Assembly: GCF_014193845.1 (NCBI RefSeq)
Contig: NZ_JACHZX010000001.1
Coordinates: 620,001 to 684,000 of the forward strand
Direction: 5' to 3'
From: Sphingomonas sp. BK345
GTDB taxonomy: Bacteria > Pseudomonadota > Alphaproteobacteria > Sphingomonadales > Sphingomonadaceae
Length of the DNA stretch: 64,000 bases
Shown here: positions 33,305 to 42,164 of the stretch, in pieces
How positions within the stretch are numbered: the first letter of the stretch is position 1
How the letters are laid out: every line of letters begins with the position of its first letter
Position numbers and translations under genes: made by a program
The notes under the pieces: generated by a model
The model's input: the letters and a program-made list of their open reading frames with translations, nothing else
Told to the model about the DNA's origin: nothing
Databases searched by the model: none

Positions 33305-33385
33305 GCGCGCTCCCCAATGTTGAGTAAGTTGAGTCGGGAGGAGGGTGTGGGGCGGCGGGGGACCGACGCCCGCCACTTCTCTGCC

Positions 33386-33479
33386 GTCACCCCGGACTTG
33401 ATCCGGGGTCCATGGTTCCGCGCACGCATCAGCCGCTGGGTACACGGAGAGATGGATACCGGATCAAGTCCGGGATGAC
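33386..33479. repeat. Palindromic element E1 in the sufD-sufS gap
   Basis: GTCACCCCGGACTTGATCCG at the left and CCGGATCAAGTCCGGGATGA at the right, 94 bases. It is flanked on both sides by a similar 25-base motif (CGACTCAAC...CAA-ATTGG, minus strand) ending near 33315 and 33511. Apart from this the 33305-33620 gap contains no gene. Confidence 0.87.
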
Positions 33480-33620
33480 GGGCGGGGGTGAGCCGGTCCA
33501 GCTCGCCCCCGCCAATATTGCGAATGTTGAGTCGCCCGCGCCCCACGCGCGCGTCGGTGTTCGAGGAGCCGGGAGTTGTCACCACCGCCTCATCGCACCG
33601 GGCTCGCGCGTAGGACAGGG

Positions 33621-34688
33621 TCACAGCGCGCGCTCCAGCCACGCGGCAGCGTCGGCCGCGAACGCCTCCCGTACCGTCTCGTCGGCGATGCGGTCGAGCG
33701 CGTCCGCCACGAAGGCGTGCGTCAGCAGCGCCTTGGCGCGCGCCGCCGGGATGCCGCGGCTCTCCATGTAGAAGAGCGCGCGCGCGTCGAGTTCGCCCAC
33801 GGTCGCGCCGTGCGCGCATTTCACGTCGTCGGCGAAGATCTCCAGCTCGGGCTTGAGGTTCACCGTCGCGGTGCGGTGGAGCAGCAGCCCGCGCAGCGAC
33901 TGCTCGCCGTCGGTCTTCTGCGCGTGGCGCGCCACCTCCACCGCCGCGGCGAGGCTCGCCTGCGACTGGTCCGCCGCGACCGCGCGCCACAATTGGTGCG
34001 ACTGGCCGTTGGGCTCGGCGTGGCGCACGCGCACCGCGCATTCCTGCTGGAGCCGGTCGCGGGTGAGCAACGCACCGCCGAACTCGGCGTAACCGCCCTC
34101 GCCCGCCAGCGTCAGCGCGGCGTCGACGCGCGCGCCCTGGTCGCCCGCGGCGAGCACGGTGCCGTTGAAGCTCGCCGCCTGGCCGAGCACGATCTCGTCG
34201 CGCAGCGAGACGAAGCCCGCCGCCTGGGTCAGCCGCACCGCGCGCGACAGCCGCGCGCCGCGCCCCAGCCGGACGCTGGTGAAGCGGTTCGACCAGCCCG
34301 CGCCCACGAACGTCTCGACCAGCTGCGCGACCGCGTCGTCGCCCAGCTCGATCGCGGCGCCGAGATGGTTCTCCGCACCGGTGGCGACATGGACGACCTG
34401 GACCGGGTCGGCGACCGCCTGCGCATCGAGCGTGAGCGTCCAGCCGCGCGCGGCGCGCCGGCCGAGCGCGTGGTCGCTCGGGGCGATCGCGCCGACGCTG
34501 ACGCGGTGGAGCTCGCTCGCACCTTCGTCGAGCTCACCGTCAACGAACAGGAGCTTGGCGCCGGGCAGGTCGAGGAACTGCGCGTCGGGGCGCGCGACCG
34601 GCGCGAGCGCGGCGGCCGCGGCGATCCCGCCGAGATCGGCCCAGCGCCATGCCTCCTCGCGATTGGAGGGAAGGTCGAGCACGCTCAT
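33621..34688 (-). CDS. sufD: Fe-S cluster scaffold subunit SufD
   Basis: A SufB/SufD-family beta-helix protein of 355 residues. The C-terminal half carries RATVNLKPELEIFADDVKCAHGATVGELD and YMESRGIPAARAKALL, the family core with the conserved histidine that pairs with the SufB cysteine. It forms the SufBC2D scaffold complex. The N-terminus (MSVLDLPSNREEAWRWADLG) resembles the usual SufD start. It is separated from sufC by element G1 and from sufS by element E1, unlike the tight packing usual for suf operons. Confidence 0.93.
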   Translation of the reverse strand: MSVLDLPSNREEAWRWADLGGIAAAAALAPVARPDAQFLDLPGAKLLFVDGELDEGASELHRVSVGAIAPSDHALGRRAARGWTLTLDAQAVADPVQVVHVATGAENHLGAAIELGDDAVAQLVETFVGAGWSNRFTSVRLGRGARLSRAVRLTQAAGFVSLRDEIVLGQAASFNGTVLAAGDQGARVDAALTLAGEGGYAEFGGALLTRDRLQQECAVRVRHAEPNGQSHQLWRAVAADQSQASLAAAVEVARHAQKTDGEQSLRGLLLHRTATVNLKPELEIFADDVKCAHGATVGELDARALFYMESRGIPAARAKALLTHAFVADALDRIADETVREAFAADAAAWLERAL

Positions 34689-34710
34689 GCGGCGGCTCCC
34701 ATGTGATTCG

Positions 34711-34910
34711 GTTCACGCGAAGACGCGAAGACGCGAAGAGGTTCGCACGCGGAGGCGCGGAGACGCGGAGGCTTTGCGCCCCGTCGCGCCAGCGCCGCCG
34801 CATCACATCGCGTATGGTGATGAGGGCGCGCTGCCACGCGCGCGACACCTCCGCGTCTCCGCGCCTCCGCGTGAACCATCTTCTTCGCGTCTTCGCGGCT
34901 TCGCGTGAAC
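34711..34910. repeat. Long inverted repeat G1 in the sufC-sufD gap
   Basis: Left arm GTTCACGCGAAGACGCGAAG with iterated GAAGACGC units, then CGCGGAGGCGCGGAGACGCG. The right arm is the complement, ending TCTTCGCGGCTTCGCGTGAA. About 200 bases with arms of about 60. The iterated units inside each arm set it apart from the other families. No coding content. Confidence 0.88.
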
Positions 34911-34917
34911 AACATCA

Positions 34918-35667
<750 letters not shown>

Positions 35668-35711
35668 TCCTGAAGCCCCTCCCCTGCAGGGAGGCCGTTG
35701 CCTATTCCATC

Positions 35712-35804
35712 GTCAACCCGGACGTGTTCCGGGATCGACCCTTCCGCCAACCTACCGACCGTCAGGCGCGCCGACGGCTGGCACCCGGAACAGGCCCGGG
35801 GTGA
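35712..35804. repeat. Palindromic element E4 in the sufB-sufC gap
   Basis: GTCAACCCGGACGTGTTCCG at the left; CCCGGAACAGGCCCGGGGTG followed by AC at the right, 93 bases. It is the third palindromic element inside the suf operon. Confidence 0.78.
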
Positions 35805-35819
35805 CGGAAGGACGAAACG

Positions 35820-37283
35820 TTACCCCACGCTCCCCTCGAGCGAGATCCCGAGCAGCTTCTGCGCCTCGACCGCGAACTCCATCGGCAGCTGCTGCAGCAC
35901 CTCGCGCGCGAAGCCGTTGACGATCAGCGCCACCGCGGCCTCGGCGTCGAGCCCGCGCGACATCGCGTAGAATAGCTGATCCTCGCTGATCTTCGAGGTC
36001 GTCGCCTCATGCTCGATCTGCGCCGAGGGGTTGCGCACCTCGATGTACGGCACGGTGTGCGCGCCGCACTGGTCCGACAGCAGCAGCGAGTCGCACTGAG
36101 TGAAGTTGCGCACGCCCTCCGCGGTCGGCGCGACGCGCACCAGCCCGCGATAGGTATTGTCCGACCGCCCCGCCGAGATGCCCTTCGACACGATCGTCGA
36201 GCGCGAGCCCTTGCCGAGGTGGATCATCTTGGTGCCGGTATCGGCCTGCTGGCGGTTGTTGGTCACCGCCACCGAGTAGAACTCGCCGACGCTGTTCTCG
36301 CCCGCGAGCACGCAGCTCGGGTACTTCCAGGTGATCGCAGAGCCGGTCTCGACCTGGGTCCAGCTCACCTTGCTGTTCCTGCCCTGGCAGAGCGCGCGCT
36401 TGGTGACGAAGTTGTAGATGCCGCCGACGCCGTTCTCGTCGCCGGGATACCAGTTCTGCACGGTCGAATATTTGATCTCGGCGTCGTCGAGCGCGACCAG
36501 CTCGACCACCGCGGCGTGGAGCTGGTTCTCGTCGCGCATCGGCGCGGTGCAGCCCTCGAGATAACTGACATACGCGCCCTTGTCGGCGACGATCAGCGTG
36601 CGCTCGAACTGGCCGGTATTCTCGGCGTTGATGCGGAAATAAGTGGAGAGCTCCATCGGGCAGCGCACGCCCTCGGGCACGTAGACGAAGGTGCCGTCTG
36701 AGAAGACCGCCGAGTTGAGCGTCGCGAAGTAATTGTCGCGCTGCGGCACGACCTTGCCCAGCCACTTGCGGACGAGGTCAGGGTATTCGCGGATCGCCTC
36801 GCTGATCGACAGGAAGATCACCCCCGCCGCCTTGAGCTCCTCGCGGAAGGTGGTCGCGACCGAGACCGAGTCGAACACCGCGTCGACCGCGACCTTGCGC
36901 GCGCCCTCGACCCCCGCGAGCACTTCCTGCTCCTTGATCGGGATGCCGAGCTTCTCGTAGGTGCGACGGATCTCGGGGTCGAGCTCGTCGAGCGACGCGA
37001 TCGTCTTCTTCTGCTTGGGCTCGGCGTAGTAGTACGCGTCCTGATAGTCGATCGGCGGCACGTTGAGCTTGGCCCAGTCGGGCGCCTGCATCGTCTGCCA
37101 CAGGCGGAACGCCTTGAGCCGCCAGTCGAGCATCCACTCGGGCTCGTTCTTCTTGGCGCTGATATAGCGGACGGTATCCTCGCTCAGCCCCTTGGGCGCG
37201 AAGTCCTGCTCGATGTCGGTGGCGAAGCCCCACTCATACTTCTTGGCGACGGCCGCATGGGCCTCGGCGTTCTTCGTGGCCAT
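35820..37283 (-). CDS. sufB: Fe-S cluster scaffold SufB
   Basis: Main scaffold subunit of SufBC2D. 487 residues with the family hallmarks [80 protein letters not shown] (including the conserved C-terminal core cysteine) and [16 protein letters not shown]. The ATG at 37283 has GAGG six bases upstream and starts one base after the rrf2 stop. A TTG four codons earlier is less likely. Confidence 0.97.
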   Translation of the reverse strand: MATKNAEAHAAVAKKYEWGFATDIEQDFAPKGLSEDTVRYISAKKNEPEWMLDWRLKAFRLWQTMQAPDWAKLNVPPIDYQDAYYYAEPKQKKTIASLDELDPEIRRTYEKLGIPIKEQEVLAGVEGARKVAVDAVFDSVSVATTFREELKAAGVIFLSISEAIREYPDLVRKWLGKVVPQRDNYFATLNSAVFSDGTFVYVPEGVRCPMELSTYFRINAENTGQFERTLIVADKGAYVSYLEGCTAPMRDENQLHAAVVELVALDDAEIKYSTVQNWYPGDENGVGGIYNFVTKRALCQGRNSKVSWTQVETGSAITWKYPSCVLAGENSVGEFYSVAVTNNRQQADTGTKMIHLGKGSRSTIVSKGISAGRSDNTYRGLVRVAPTAEGVRNFTQCDSLLLSDQCGAHTVPYIEVRNPSAQIEHEATTSKISEDQLFYAMSRGLDAEAAVALIVNGFAREVLQQLPMEFAVEAQKLLGISLEGSVG

Positions 37284-37284
37284 G

Positions 37285-37728
37285 TTATGCCTCAACCTTC
37301 ATCTGTTCGGGCGCGGGCGTGGGCGCGGCGGCGAGCGACGCCAGCGTCACCCCCGCGAGCGCGCCGCGCACCGCCTGATTGACCGCGTTCCAGTGCGGCT
37401 TGACGCGGCAATTGCCCTCGATCGCGCAGTCGTGCTCGGCGGCGTCGACGCAGGCGGTGAGCGCGATCGGCCCCTCCACCGCCTCGACCACGTCCGCCAG
37501 CGTGATCATCGCGGGCGGGCGCGCCAGCCGGATCCCGCCGCCGGTGCCACGCGTGCTGTCGATCAGCCCCGCCGCCGCGAGCCGGCTGACCAGCTTCTGC
37601 GCAGTGGGCAGCGGCACGCCGGTCTCCTCGGCGAGCGACGTGGCGTTCATCCGCGCCAGCCCGCCGCAGTGGCGCGCGGCGGCGGTGAGCAGCACCACGG
37701 CATAATCGGTCAGGCTCGAGAGGCGCAT
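37285..37728 (-). CDS. Rrf2-family SUF operon regulator
   Basis: A protein of 147 residues with an N-terminal winged helix ([20 protein letters not shown], then [20 protein letters not shown]). Three cysteines in the C-terminal half ([20 protein letters not shown]) are spaced as in IscR-type [2Fe-2S] sensors. It is probably a cluster-sensing repressor of its own operon, being the first gene and one base from sufB. A palindromic candidate operator lies 35 bases upstream. Length and context match the SUF system regulators of alphaproteobacteria. Confidence 0.92.
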   Translation of the reverse strand: MRLSSLTDYAVVLLTAAARHCGGLARMNATSLAEETGVPLPTAQKLVSRLAAAGLIDSTRGTGGGIRLARPPAMITLADVVEAVEGPIALTACVDAAEHDCAIEGNCRVKPHWNAVNQAVRGALAGVTLASLAAAPTPAPEQMKVEA

Positions 37729-37762
37729 CGTTCCCAGCTAAGCAGTTGCGATCGACTCTCAA

Positions 37763-37783
37763 ATCGGAGTAGATCGTTCCGAT
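37763..37783. promoter_or_regulatory. Candidate Rrf2 operator upstream of the suf operon
   Basis: Inverted repeat ATCGGA-N9-TCCGAT, 35 bases upstream of the rrf2-family start codon. It sits where a promoter would be expected. Size and position fit an autoregulatory site, but the match to any published motif was not tested. Confidence 0.4.
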
Positions 37784-37838
37784 TGGCATGTGGCCGCCCT
37801 TCGGCGCGAAATCAACCGCGCGGGTTCGCGCCGGGCGC

Positions 37839-37870
37839 AAAAAAAGGGCCCGGCAGAGGCTGCCGGGCCC
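37839..37870 (-). terminator. Strong intrinsic terminator on the minus strand
   Basis: A perfect 10-bp GC-rich stem, GGGCCCGGCA and TGCCGGGCCC, with a 5-base loop. On the minus strand it is followed by seven T residues. It points toward the suf operon, but no protein gene on the minus strand ends here, so it is most likely the end of a short RNA (see the adjacent entry). Confidence 0.85.
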
Positions 37871-37966
37871 TTGAGGAAAGAACTTCCGTTCGGAAGCCCT
37901 TCGGGTCGCAGTCGCGTTATGCACACGACTCGTCGCGGAAGGATTGGATAGATTCATCTCGCTCAA
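37839..37966 (-). ncRNA. Candidate small RNA ending in a strong terminator
   Basis: Between pyrD (plus strand) and the suf operon (minus strand), about 130 bases on the minus strand end in the terminator at 37839-37870. Upstream of the terminator is a second hairpin, CTTCCGAACGGAAG. The reading frame from an ATG at 37957 runs through the terminator without a stop, which argues against a peptide gene. The 5' end is not defined and no convincing promoter was found. I do not recognise an Rfam family. It could instead be a leader or attenuator of suf. Confidence 0.45.
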
Positions 37967-38026
37967 GTCGAATCTTTACAATTCGTACGGCTTGATCTCG
38001 CCTCGGGAGGGGACGACAGACGCGAT

Positions 38027-39058
38027 ATGGCGATCTCCTCCCTCCTCCACCGCGCCACGTTGGCGCTGCCGCCCGAGCGCGCGCACGACGTCGCGCTCGG
38101 CGCCCTAGCGCGCTGGGGCACGCTGGGCGGGCCGCTGGGTAGCGCGATGCCGCGGCTGCCGACGCGCGTCGTCGGGATCGATTTCCCCAACCCGGTCGGG
38201 CTCGCCGCCGGGCTCGACAAGGACGCGCGCGCGATCGCCGGGCTGATGCGGCTCGGCTTCGGCTCGGTCGAGGTCGGCACGCTCACGCCGCGCGCGCAGC
38301 CCGGCAACCCGCGCCCGCGGCTGTTCCGGCTGGCCGAGGACCGCGCGATCATCAACCGCATGGGCTTCAACAACGGCGGGCTCGCCGCGGGCGTGGCGCG
38401 CGCCGCGGCGGCGCGGCGCTACGGTGGCGTGCTCGGGATCAACGTCGGCGCCAACAAGGACGCGGCCGACCGCGTCGCCGACTATGTCGCGGGGGTGAGC
38501 GCCGCGGCGCCGGTGGCGGACTATGTCACGATCAACGTCAGCTCGCCCAACACGCCGGGGCTGCGCGACCTGCAGCACGGCGCCGCGCTGGCCGAGCTGC
38601 TCGCCGCCTGCGTCGCCGCGCGCGGCGCCACGCCGCTGTTCCTCAAGGTGGCGCCCGATCTCGAGACGGCGCTGGTCGACTCGATCGCGCGCGCCGCGCT
38701 CGACGCGGGCGTGGACGCGCTGATCGTGAGCAACACCACGGTGAGCCGCCCGCCCTTGCGGAGCGCACACGCGGGCGAGGCCGGCGGGCTGTCGGGCGCA
38801 CCGCTGCGGTCGCTCGCAGCCGAGCGGCTCGCCGACTTCCGCCGCGCCACGGGTGGCGCCCTGCCGTTGATCGCGGCCGGCGGGATCGACAGCGGGGCGG
38901 AGGCCTATGCGCGGATCCGCGCCGGGGCGAGCCTGGTGCAGGTCTATACCGCGCTGATCTACGACGGGCCGGGGCTGCCGCGGCGGATCGTGTCCGAGCT
39001 GGCGGCGTGCCTCGCGCGCGACGGCTTCGCGAGCGTGGTCGAGGCGGTGGGGGCGTAA
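38027..39058 (+). CDS. pyrD: Dihydroorotate dehydrogenase (quinone), class 2
   Basis: FMN enzyme oxidising dihydroorotate with a membrane quinone acceptor in pyrimidine synthesis. 343 residues. An amphipathic N-terminal helix is typical of class 2 (LLHRATLALPPERAHDVALG). It also has NPVGLAAGLDKDARAI, the INRMGFNNGG motif, and the catalytic serine in NVSSPNTPGLRDL (about residues 172-173). KVAPDL and AGGIDSGAEAYARIRAGASL for phosphate/FMN binding complete the barrel. It stands alone and ends at a short palindrome facing the PfpI-family gene. Confidence 0.96.
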   Translation: MAISSLLHRATLALPPERAHDVALGALARWGTLGGPLGSAMPRLPTRVVGIDFPNPVGLAAGLDKDARAIAGLMRLGFGSVEVGTLTPRAQPGNPRPRLFRLAEDRAIINRMGFNNGGLAAGVARAAAARRYGGVLGINVGANKDAADRVADYVAGVSAAAPVADYVTINVSSPNTPGLRDLQHGAALAELLAACVAARGATPLFLKVAPDLETALVDSIARAALDAGVDALIVSNTTVSRPPLRSAHAGEAGGLSGAPLRSLAAERLADFRRATGGALPLIAAGGIDSGAEAYARIRAGASLVQVYTALIYDGPGLPRRIVSELAACLARDGFASVVEAVGA

Positions 39059-39064
39059 CCTACA

Positions 39065-39087
39065 ATCCTCCCCTTGCAGGGGAGGAT
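39065..39087. terminator. Solo hairpin B7, probable bidirectional terminator
   Basis: ATCCTCCCC-TTGCA-GGGGAGGAT, a perfect short palindrome in the 39-base convergent gap between pyrD and the PfpI-family gene. It is identical to the terminal hairpin of elements B4 and B5, so it looks like a minimal or remnant family B copy. Confidence 0.65.
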
Positions 39088-39097
39088 CTTGAGACCC

Positions 39098-39673
39098 TTA
39101 CGCCTCCTCTTCCTCCTCCTCGTCGGCGCCGAGCTCCTCGGTCAGCGCAGCGAGGATCGCCTTGTTGAAGGCGGGGATGTCGTCGGGCTTGCGGCTGGTG
39201 ATGAGATTGTCGTCGACCACGACCTCCTCGTCGACCACCTCGCCGCCGGCATTCTCCAGGTCGGTGCGGATCGACTCGAAGCCGGTCAGCCGGCGCCCGT
39301 CGATCACGTCGGCCTCGGCGAGCAGCCAGGGCGCGTGGCAGATCGCCGCGACGATCTTGTCCTCGTCCATGAAATCCTGGACGATCTGCACCGCCTTGGC
39401 CTCGACGCGCAGCTTGTCCGGGTTGGCGACGCCGCCCGGCAGCACCAGCGCGTCGTAGTCGTCGACCTCGACCTCGTCGAGCGTGAGGTCGGGCGTGGCG
39501 GTCTCGGCCTGGTTGATGTCCTGCTTCATGCCCTGGATCGGGTCGCGCTTGATCGAGGCGAGCGTCACGGTGACGCCGGCGGCTTCCAGCGCCTGACGCG
39601 GCTCGAACAGCTCCACCGTCTCGAAGCCGTCGGCGGCGAGCATCAGCACGCGGGCTTGCGACAGGTCGGCCAT
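39098..39673 (-). CDS. DJ-1/PfpI-family protein (type 1 glutamine amidotransferase-like)
   Basis: A protein of 191 residues. The nucleophile cysteine sits in the elbow AAICHAPWLLAEADVI, with DDYDALVLPGGVANPDKLR before it and RRLTGFESIRTDLENAG after it, as in the YhbO/PfpI stress group (chaperone or deglycase activity has been reported; substrate debated). An uninterrupted run of glutamates ends the protein (DEEEEEEA), an unusual acidic tail. The ATG at 39673 is chosen because the longer frame overlaps the divergent topoisomerase gene. Confidence 0.88.
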   Translation of the reverse strand: MADLSQARVLMLAADGFETVELFEPRQALEAAGVTVTLASIKRDPIQGMKQDINQAETATPDLTLDEVEVDDYDALVLPGGVANPDKLRVEAKAVQIVQDFMDEDKIVAAICHAPWLLAEADVIDGRRLTGFESIRTDLENAGGEVVDEEVVVDDNLITSRKPDDIPAFNKAILAALTEELGADEEEEEEA

Positions 39674-39770
39674 GGGAAATCTCCTGATACGTGTCGGTTC
39701 GACGCGGTCCCAACCCCGCCGCCGCACGCCCGTTCCGGAACGATGCGGCAGCCCGCGCATTTCCCGCGAC

Positions 39771-40814
39771 ATGAGCGTAGAAGCGGAGCGCACGACCGGA
39801 AACGGCTGCCACATCGTCTATTTCGACGACGGTGAGCCCGGTATCACGCGCAAGAAAACGCGGCACGGCGCCTGGGCCTATTACGATTCCGACGGCGCGC
39901 GCATCTCCGACCGCGACGAGATCGACCGGCTCAACGCGATCGGCCTGCCCCCTGCCTATACCGACGCCTGGTTCTGCCCGGACCCGACCGGGCATATCCA
40001 GGCGGTCGGCTGGGACGAGAAGGGGCGCAAGCAATATCGCTACCATCTCGACTACCGCGCGCAGCAGGAGGCGGCCAAATACGACCTCTGCGCCCCGTTC
40101 GGCCGCGCGCTGACGAAGCTGCGCGCGCGCGTCGAGGCCGATCTCGATAAACGCACGCACAGCAAGGAGCGCACCGTCGCCGCCATCGTCAAACTGCTCG
40201 ACATGGCGGCACTGCGCATCGGCAACGAGACCTACGCCAAGACCAACAAGAGCTACGGCCTGACCACGCTGCGTGACCGCCACGCGCAGATCAAGGGCAG
40301 CACGCTGGCGCTCCAGTACAAGGCCAAGTCGGGCAAGACCCGCAAGCTGCGCATCACCGACGGCAGCCTCGCGCGCTTCGTCAAGAAGTGCCAGGACCTG
40401 CCCGGACAAAAGCTGTTCCAATACGTCGGGGACGACGGCGCGCCGCATGCGGTGACCTCGTCGGACGTCAACGCCTATCTCCGCGAGGCGATGGGCGACG
40501 GCTTCACCGCCAAGCATTTCCGCACCTGGGGCGCAAGCGTCGTGGCGTTCGAGGCGCTGGTCGAGGCGCCCGCGCCGATCGGGCTCAAGACGATGCTCGA
40601 GCCGGTGGTCGAGCGGCTCGGCAACACCCCCGCGATTGCGCGCAAATCCTACGTGCATCCCGCGCTGATCGAGCTCGGCAAGGACAAAGCCGCGCAGGCG
40701 GCGTTCCGGCAGACGCTGCGGCTACCGCGCGCCAGCCAGTATCTGACCCGCACCGAACGCGGGCTGATCGCCTTCCTGGAGCAAACCGGTGCGTGCGAGT
40801 TGAAGGCGGCCTGA
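39771..40814 (+). CDS. DNA topoisomerase IB (poxvirus type)
   Basis: Bacterial type IB topoisomerase of 347 residues. The N-terminal domain is GITRKKTRHGAWAYYDSDGARI, followed by WDEKGRKQYRYHLDYR. The catalytic residues are in LRIGNETYAKTNKSYGLTTLRDRH, KHFRTWGAS and the nucleophile tyrosine in IARKSYVHP. It relaxes supercoils of either sign through a 3'-phosphotyrosine link. The ATG at 39771 is preferred; 33 further codons are open upstream. It is followed after one base by an MscS gene, so the two share a transcript. Confidence 0.93.
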   Translation: MSVEAERTTGNGCHIVYFDDGEPGITRKKTRHGAWAYYDSDGARISDRDEIDRLNAIGLPPAYTDAWFCPDPTGHIQAVGWDEKGRKQYRYHLDYRAQQEAAKYDLCAPFGRALTKLRARVEADLDKRTHSKERTVAAIVKLLDMAALRIGNETYAKTNKSYGLTTLRDRHAQIKGSTLALQYKAKSGKTRKLRITDGSLARFVKKCQDLPGQKLFQYVGDDGAPHAVTSSDVNAYLREAMGDGFTAKHFRTWGASVVAFEALVEAPAPIGLKTMLEPVVERLGNTPAIARKSYVHPALIELGKDKAAQAAFRQTLRLPRASQYLTRTERGLIAFLEQTGACELKAA

Positions 40815-40815
40815 G

Positions 40816-41976
40816 ATGAGTGACACCAAGGCGGCCGCGACCAAGCCGGCCGCGTCGATCGACGCCGGCCGCGTCGGCGACCAGCTTCAGGCGCTGCTCG
40901 GCGCGAGCGTCACCTGGCTGCAGGAGCATTGGCTGCAGATCCTGATTGCGCTCGGCATCGGCGTGGCGCTCGCGCTGCTGCTGTTCTGGCTACGTGCGTT
41001 CGGTCCGCGGCTGGCGCGGCGCAGCGCCTCGGGCAAGGGCTGGTCGGCGGTGCTGGGGCGCGCGGTGGAGCGCACCAACGCCTTCTTCATCGTCATGCTC
41101 TCGGCGCGGCTGGTGAGCGGCTATGCCGCCACCCCGCCCGAGCTGGACGCGACGATCGCCTTCCTGTTCAAGGTGGCGGTCACCTTCCAGGGCGCGATCT
41201 GGGCGCGCGAGCTGATCCTCGGCGCGATCGAGCATCGCACCCGCGGCGAACATTACACCGGCGAGGCGCTGATGAGCGCGATGGGGCTGATCCGCCTCCT
41301 CGTCAGCGTCGCGGTGTTCGCGATCGCGCTGGTGGTGGTGCTCGACAATCTCGGGGTCAACGTCACCGGGCTGGTGGCGGGGCTCGGCGTCGGCGGCATC
41401 GCGATCGGTCTCGCCGCGCAGGGCATCTTCGCCGACCTGTTCGCCGCGCTGGCGATCATCTTCGACCGCCCGTTCCGCCGCGGCGACAAGGTCAGCTACG
41501 GCACCACCAGCGGCGTGATCGAGTCGATCGGGCTGAAATCGACGCGGATCCGCTCCTTTACCGGCGAGCTGCGGATCATCTCGAACCGCAACCTGCTCGA
41601 CAAGGAGATCCAGAACACCTCGCTGCGCGATCACGTCCGCGTGTCCTACACGATCGGCGTCACCTACGAGACACCGCCCGACACGCTGGCGCGCGTGCCC
41701 GCGATCCTGACCGAGCTGGTCGAGGCCGAGGGCGCCAAGGTGGCGCGGTGCGGCTTCGAGACGTTCGGCGCCTCGAGCCTCGACTATGCGCTCCAGGTCG
41801 ACACGCCGGGGGACGACTGGGCCACCGCGCACGCCACGCGCGACCGGCTGATGGTGGCGATCATGCGGCGCTTCGCCGACGAGAAGATCGGCATCGCCTA
41901 CCCCACGCAGACCACCTACACCGCCGCACCCGACGGGACGCTGGTGATGCCCTATGCGGAAGTGGCGCGAGGCTGA
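40816..41976 (+). CDS. Small-conductance mechanosensitive channel (MscS family)
   Basis: A protein of 386 residues. It has a hydrophilic N-terminus, a first membrane helix (WLQILIALGIGVALALLLFWL) and two more near 80-180. The pore-lining TM3 is GLVAGLGVGGIAIGLAAQGIFADL, with the glycine/alanine packing typical of MscS. The beta domain (FRRGDKVSYGTTSGVIESIG) and the C-terminal alpha/beta vestibule follow. It releases osmolytes on hypo-osmotic shock. Co-transcribed with topoisomerase IB. It ends facing the GH84 gene across element B4. Confidence 0.94.
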   Translation: MSDTKAAATKPAASIDAGRVGDQLQALLGASVTWLQEHWLQILIALGIGVALALLLFWLRAFGPRLARRSASGKGWSAVLGRAVERTNAFFIVMLSARLVSGYAATPPELDATIAFLFKVAVTFQGAIWARELILGAIEHRTRGEHYTGEALMSAMGLIRLLVSVAVFAIALVVVLDNLGVNVTGLVAGLGVGGIAIGLAAQGIFADLFAALAIIFDRPFRRGDKVSYGTTSGVIESIGLKSTRIRSFTGELRIISNRNLLDKEIQNTSLRDHVRVSYTIGVTYETPPDTLARVPAILTELVEAEGAKVARCGFETFGASSLDYALQVDTPGDDWATAHATRDRLMVAIMRRFADEKIGIAYPTQTTYTAAPDGTLVMPYAEVARG

Positions 41977-41992
41977 GGAAGCCTCCTCTCCA

Positions 41993-42127
41993 ATCCTCCC
42001 CTGCAAGGGGAGGTGGCGCGCGCAGCGCAACGGAGGGGTGTCGCCAGGGGTGAGTCTATCGAGGCTCACGAGCGGCAACACCCCTCCGTCAGGCCTACGG
42101 CCTGCCACCTCCCCTTGCAGGGGAGGA
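41993..42127. repeat. Palindromic element B4
   Basis: Left ATCCTCCCCTGCAAGGGGAG followed by GTGGCGCGCGCAGCGCAACG; right CCACCTCCCCTTGCAGGGGAG, 135 bases. It lies between convergent mscS-type and GH84 genes. It is a second sub-type of family B, with TGCAAGG loops in place of GGCACGG. Confidence 0.88.
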
Positions 42128-42164
42128 TTTCGTCGGCATCGTCCGGACTAACGGCACGCGGCCC

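Noticed and set aside
33301..34041. Minus-strand frame of 246 codons across sufD and the sufD-sufS gap
   Set aside because: It overlaps sufD out of frame, then runs through palindrome E1. No ribosome site and no recognisable domain.
34711..34910. CRISPR array suggested by iterated GAAGACGC units in element G1
   Set aside because: The units are contiguous 8-9 base repeats inside the arms of one inverted repeat, with no regular spacers and no cas genes.
37957..37966. Short peptide starting MNLSNPSATSRVHNATATRR on the minus strand
   Set aside because: The frame has no stop before the strong terminator and would be translated through it, so a non-coding RNA is the simpler reading.
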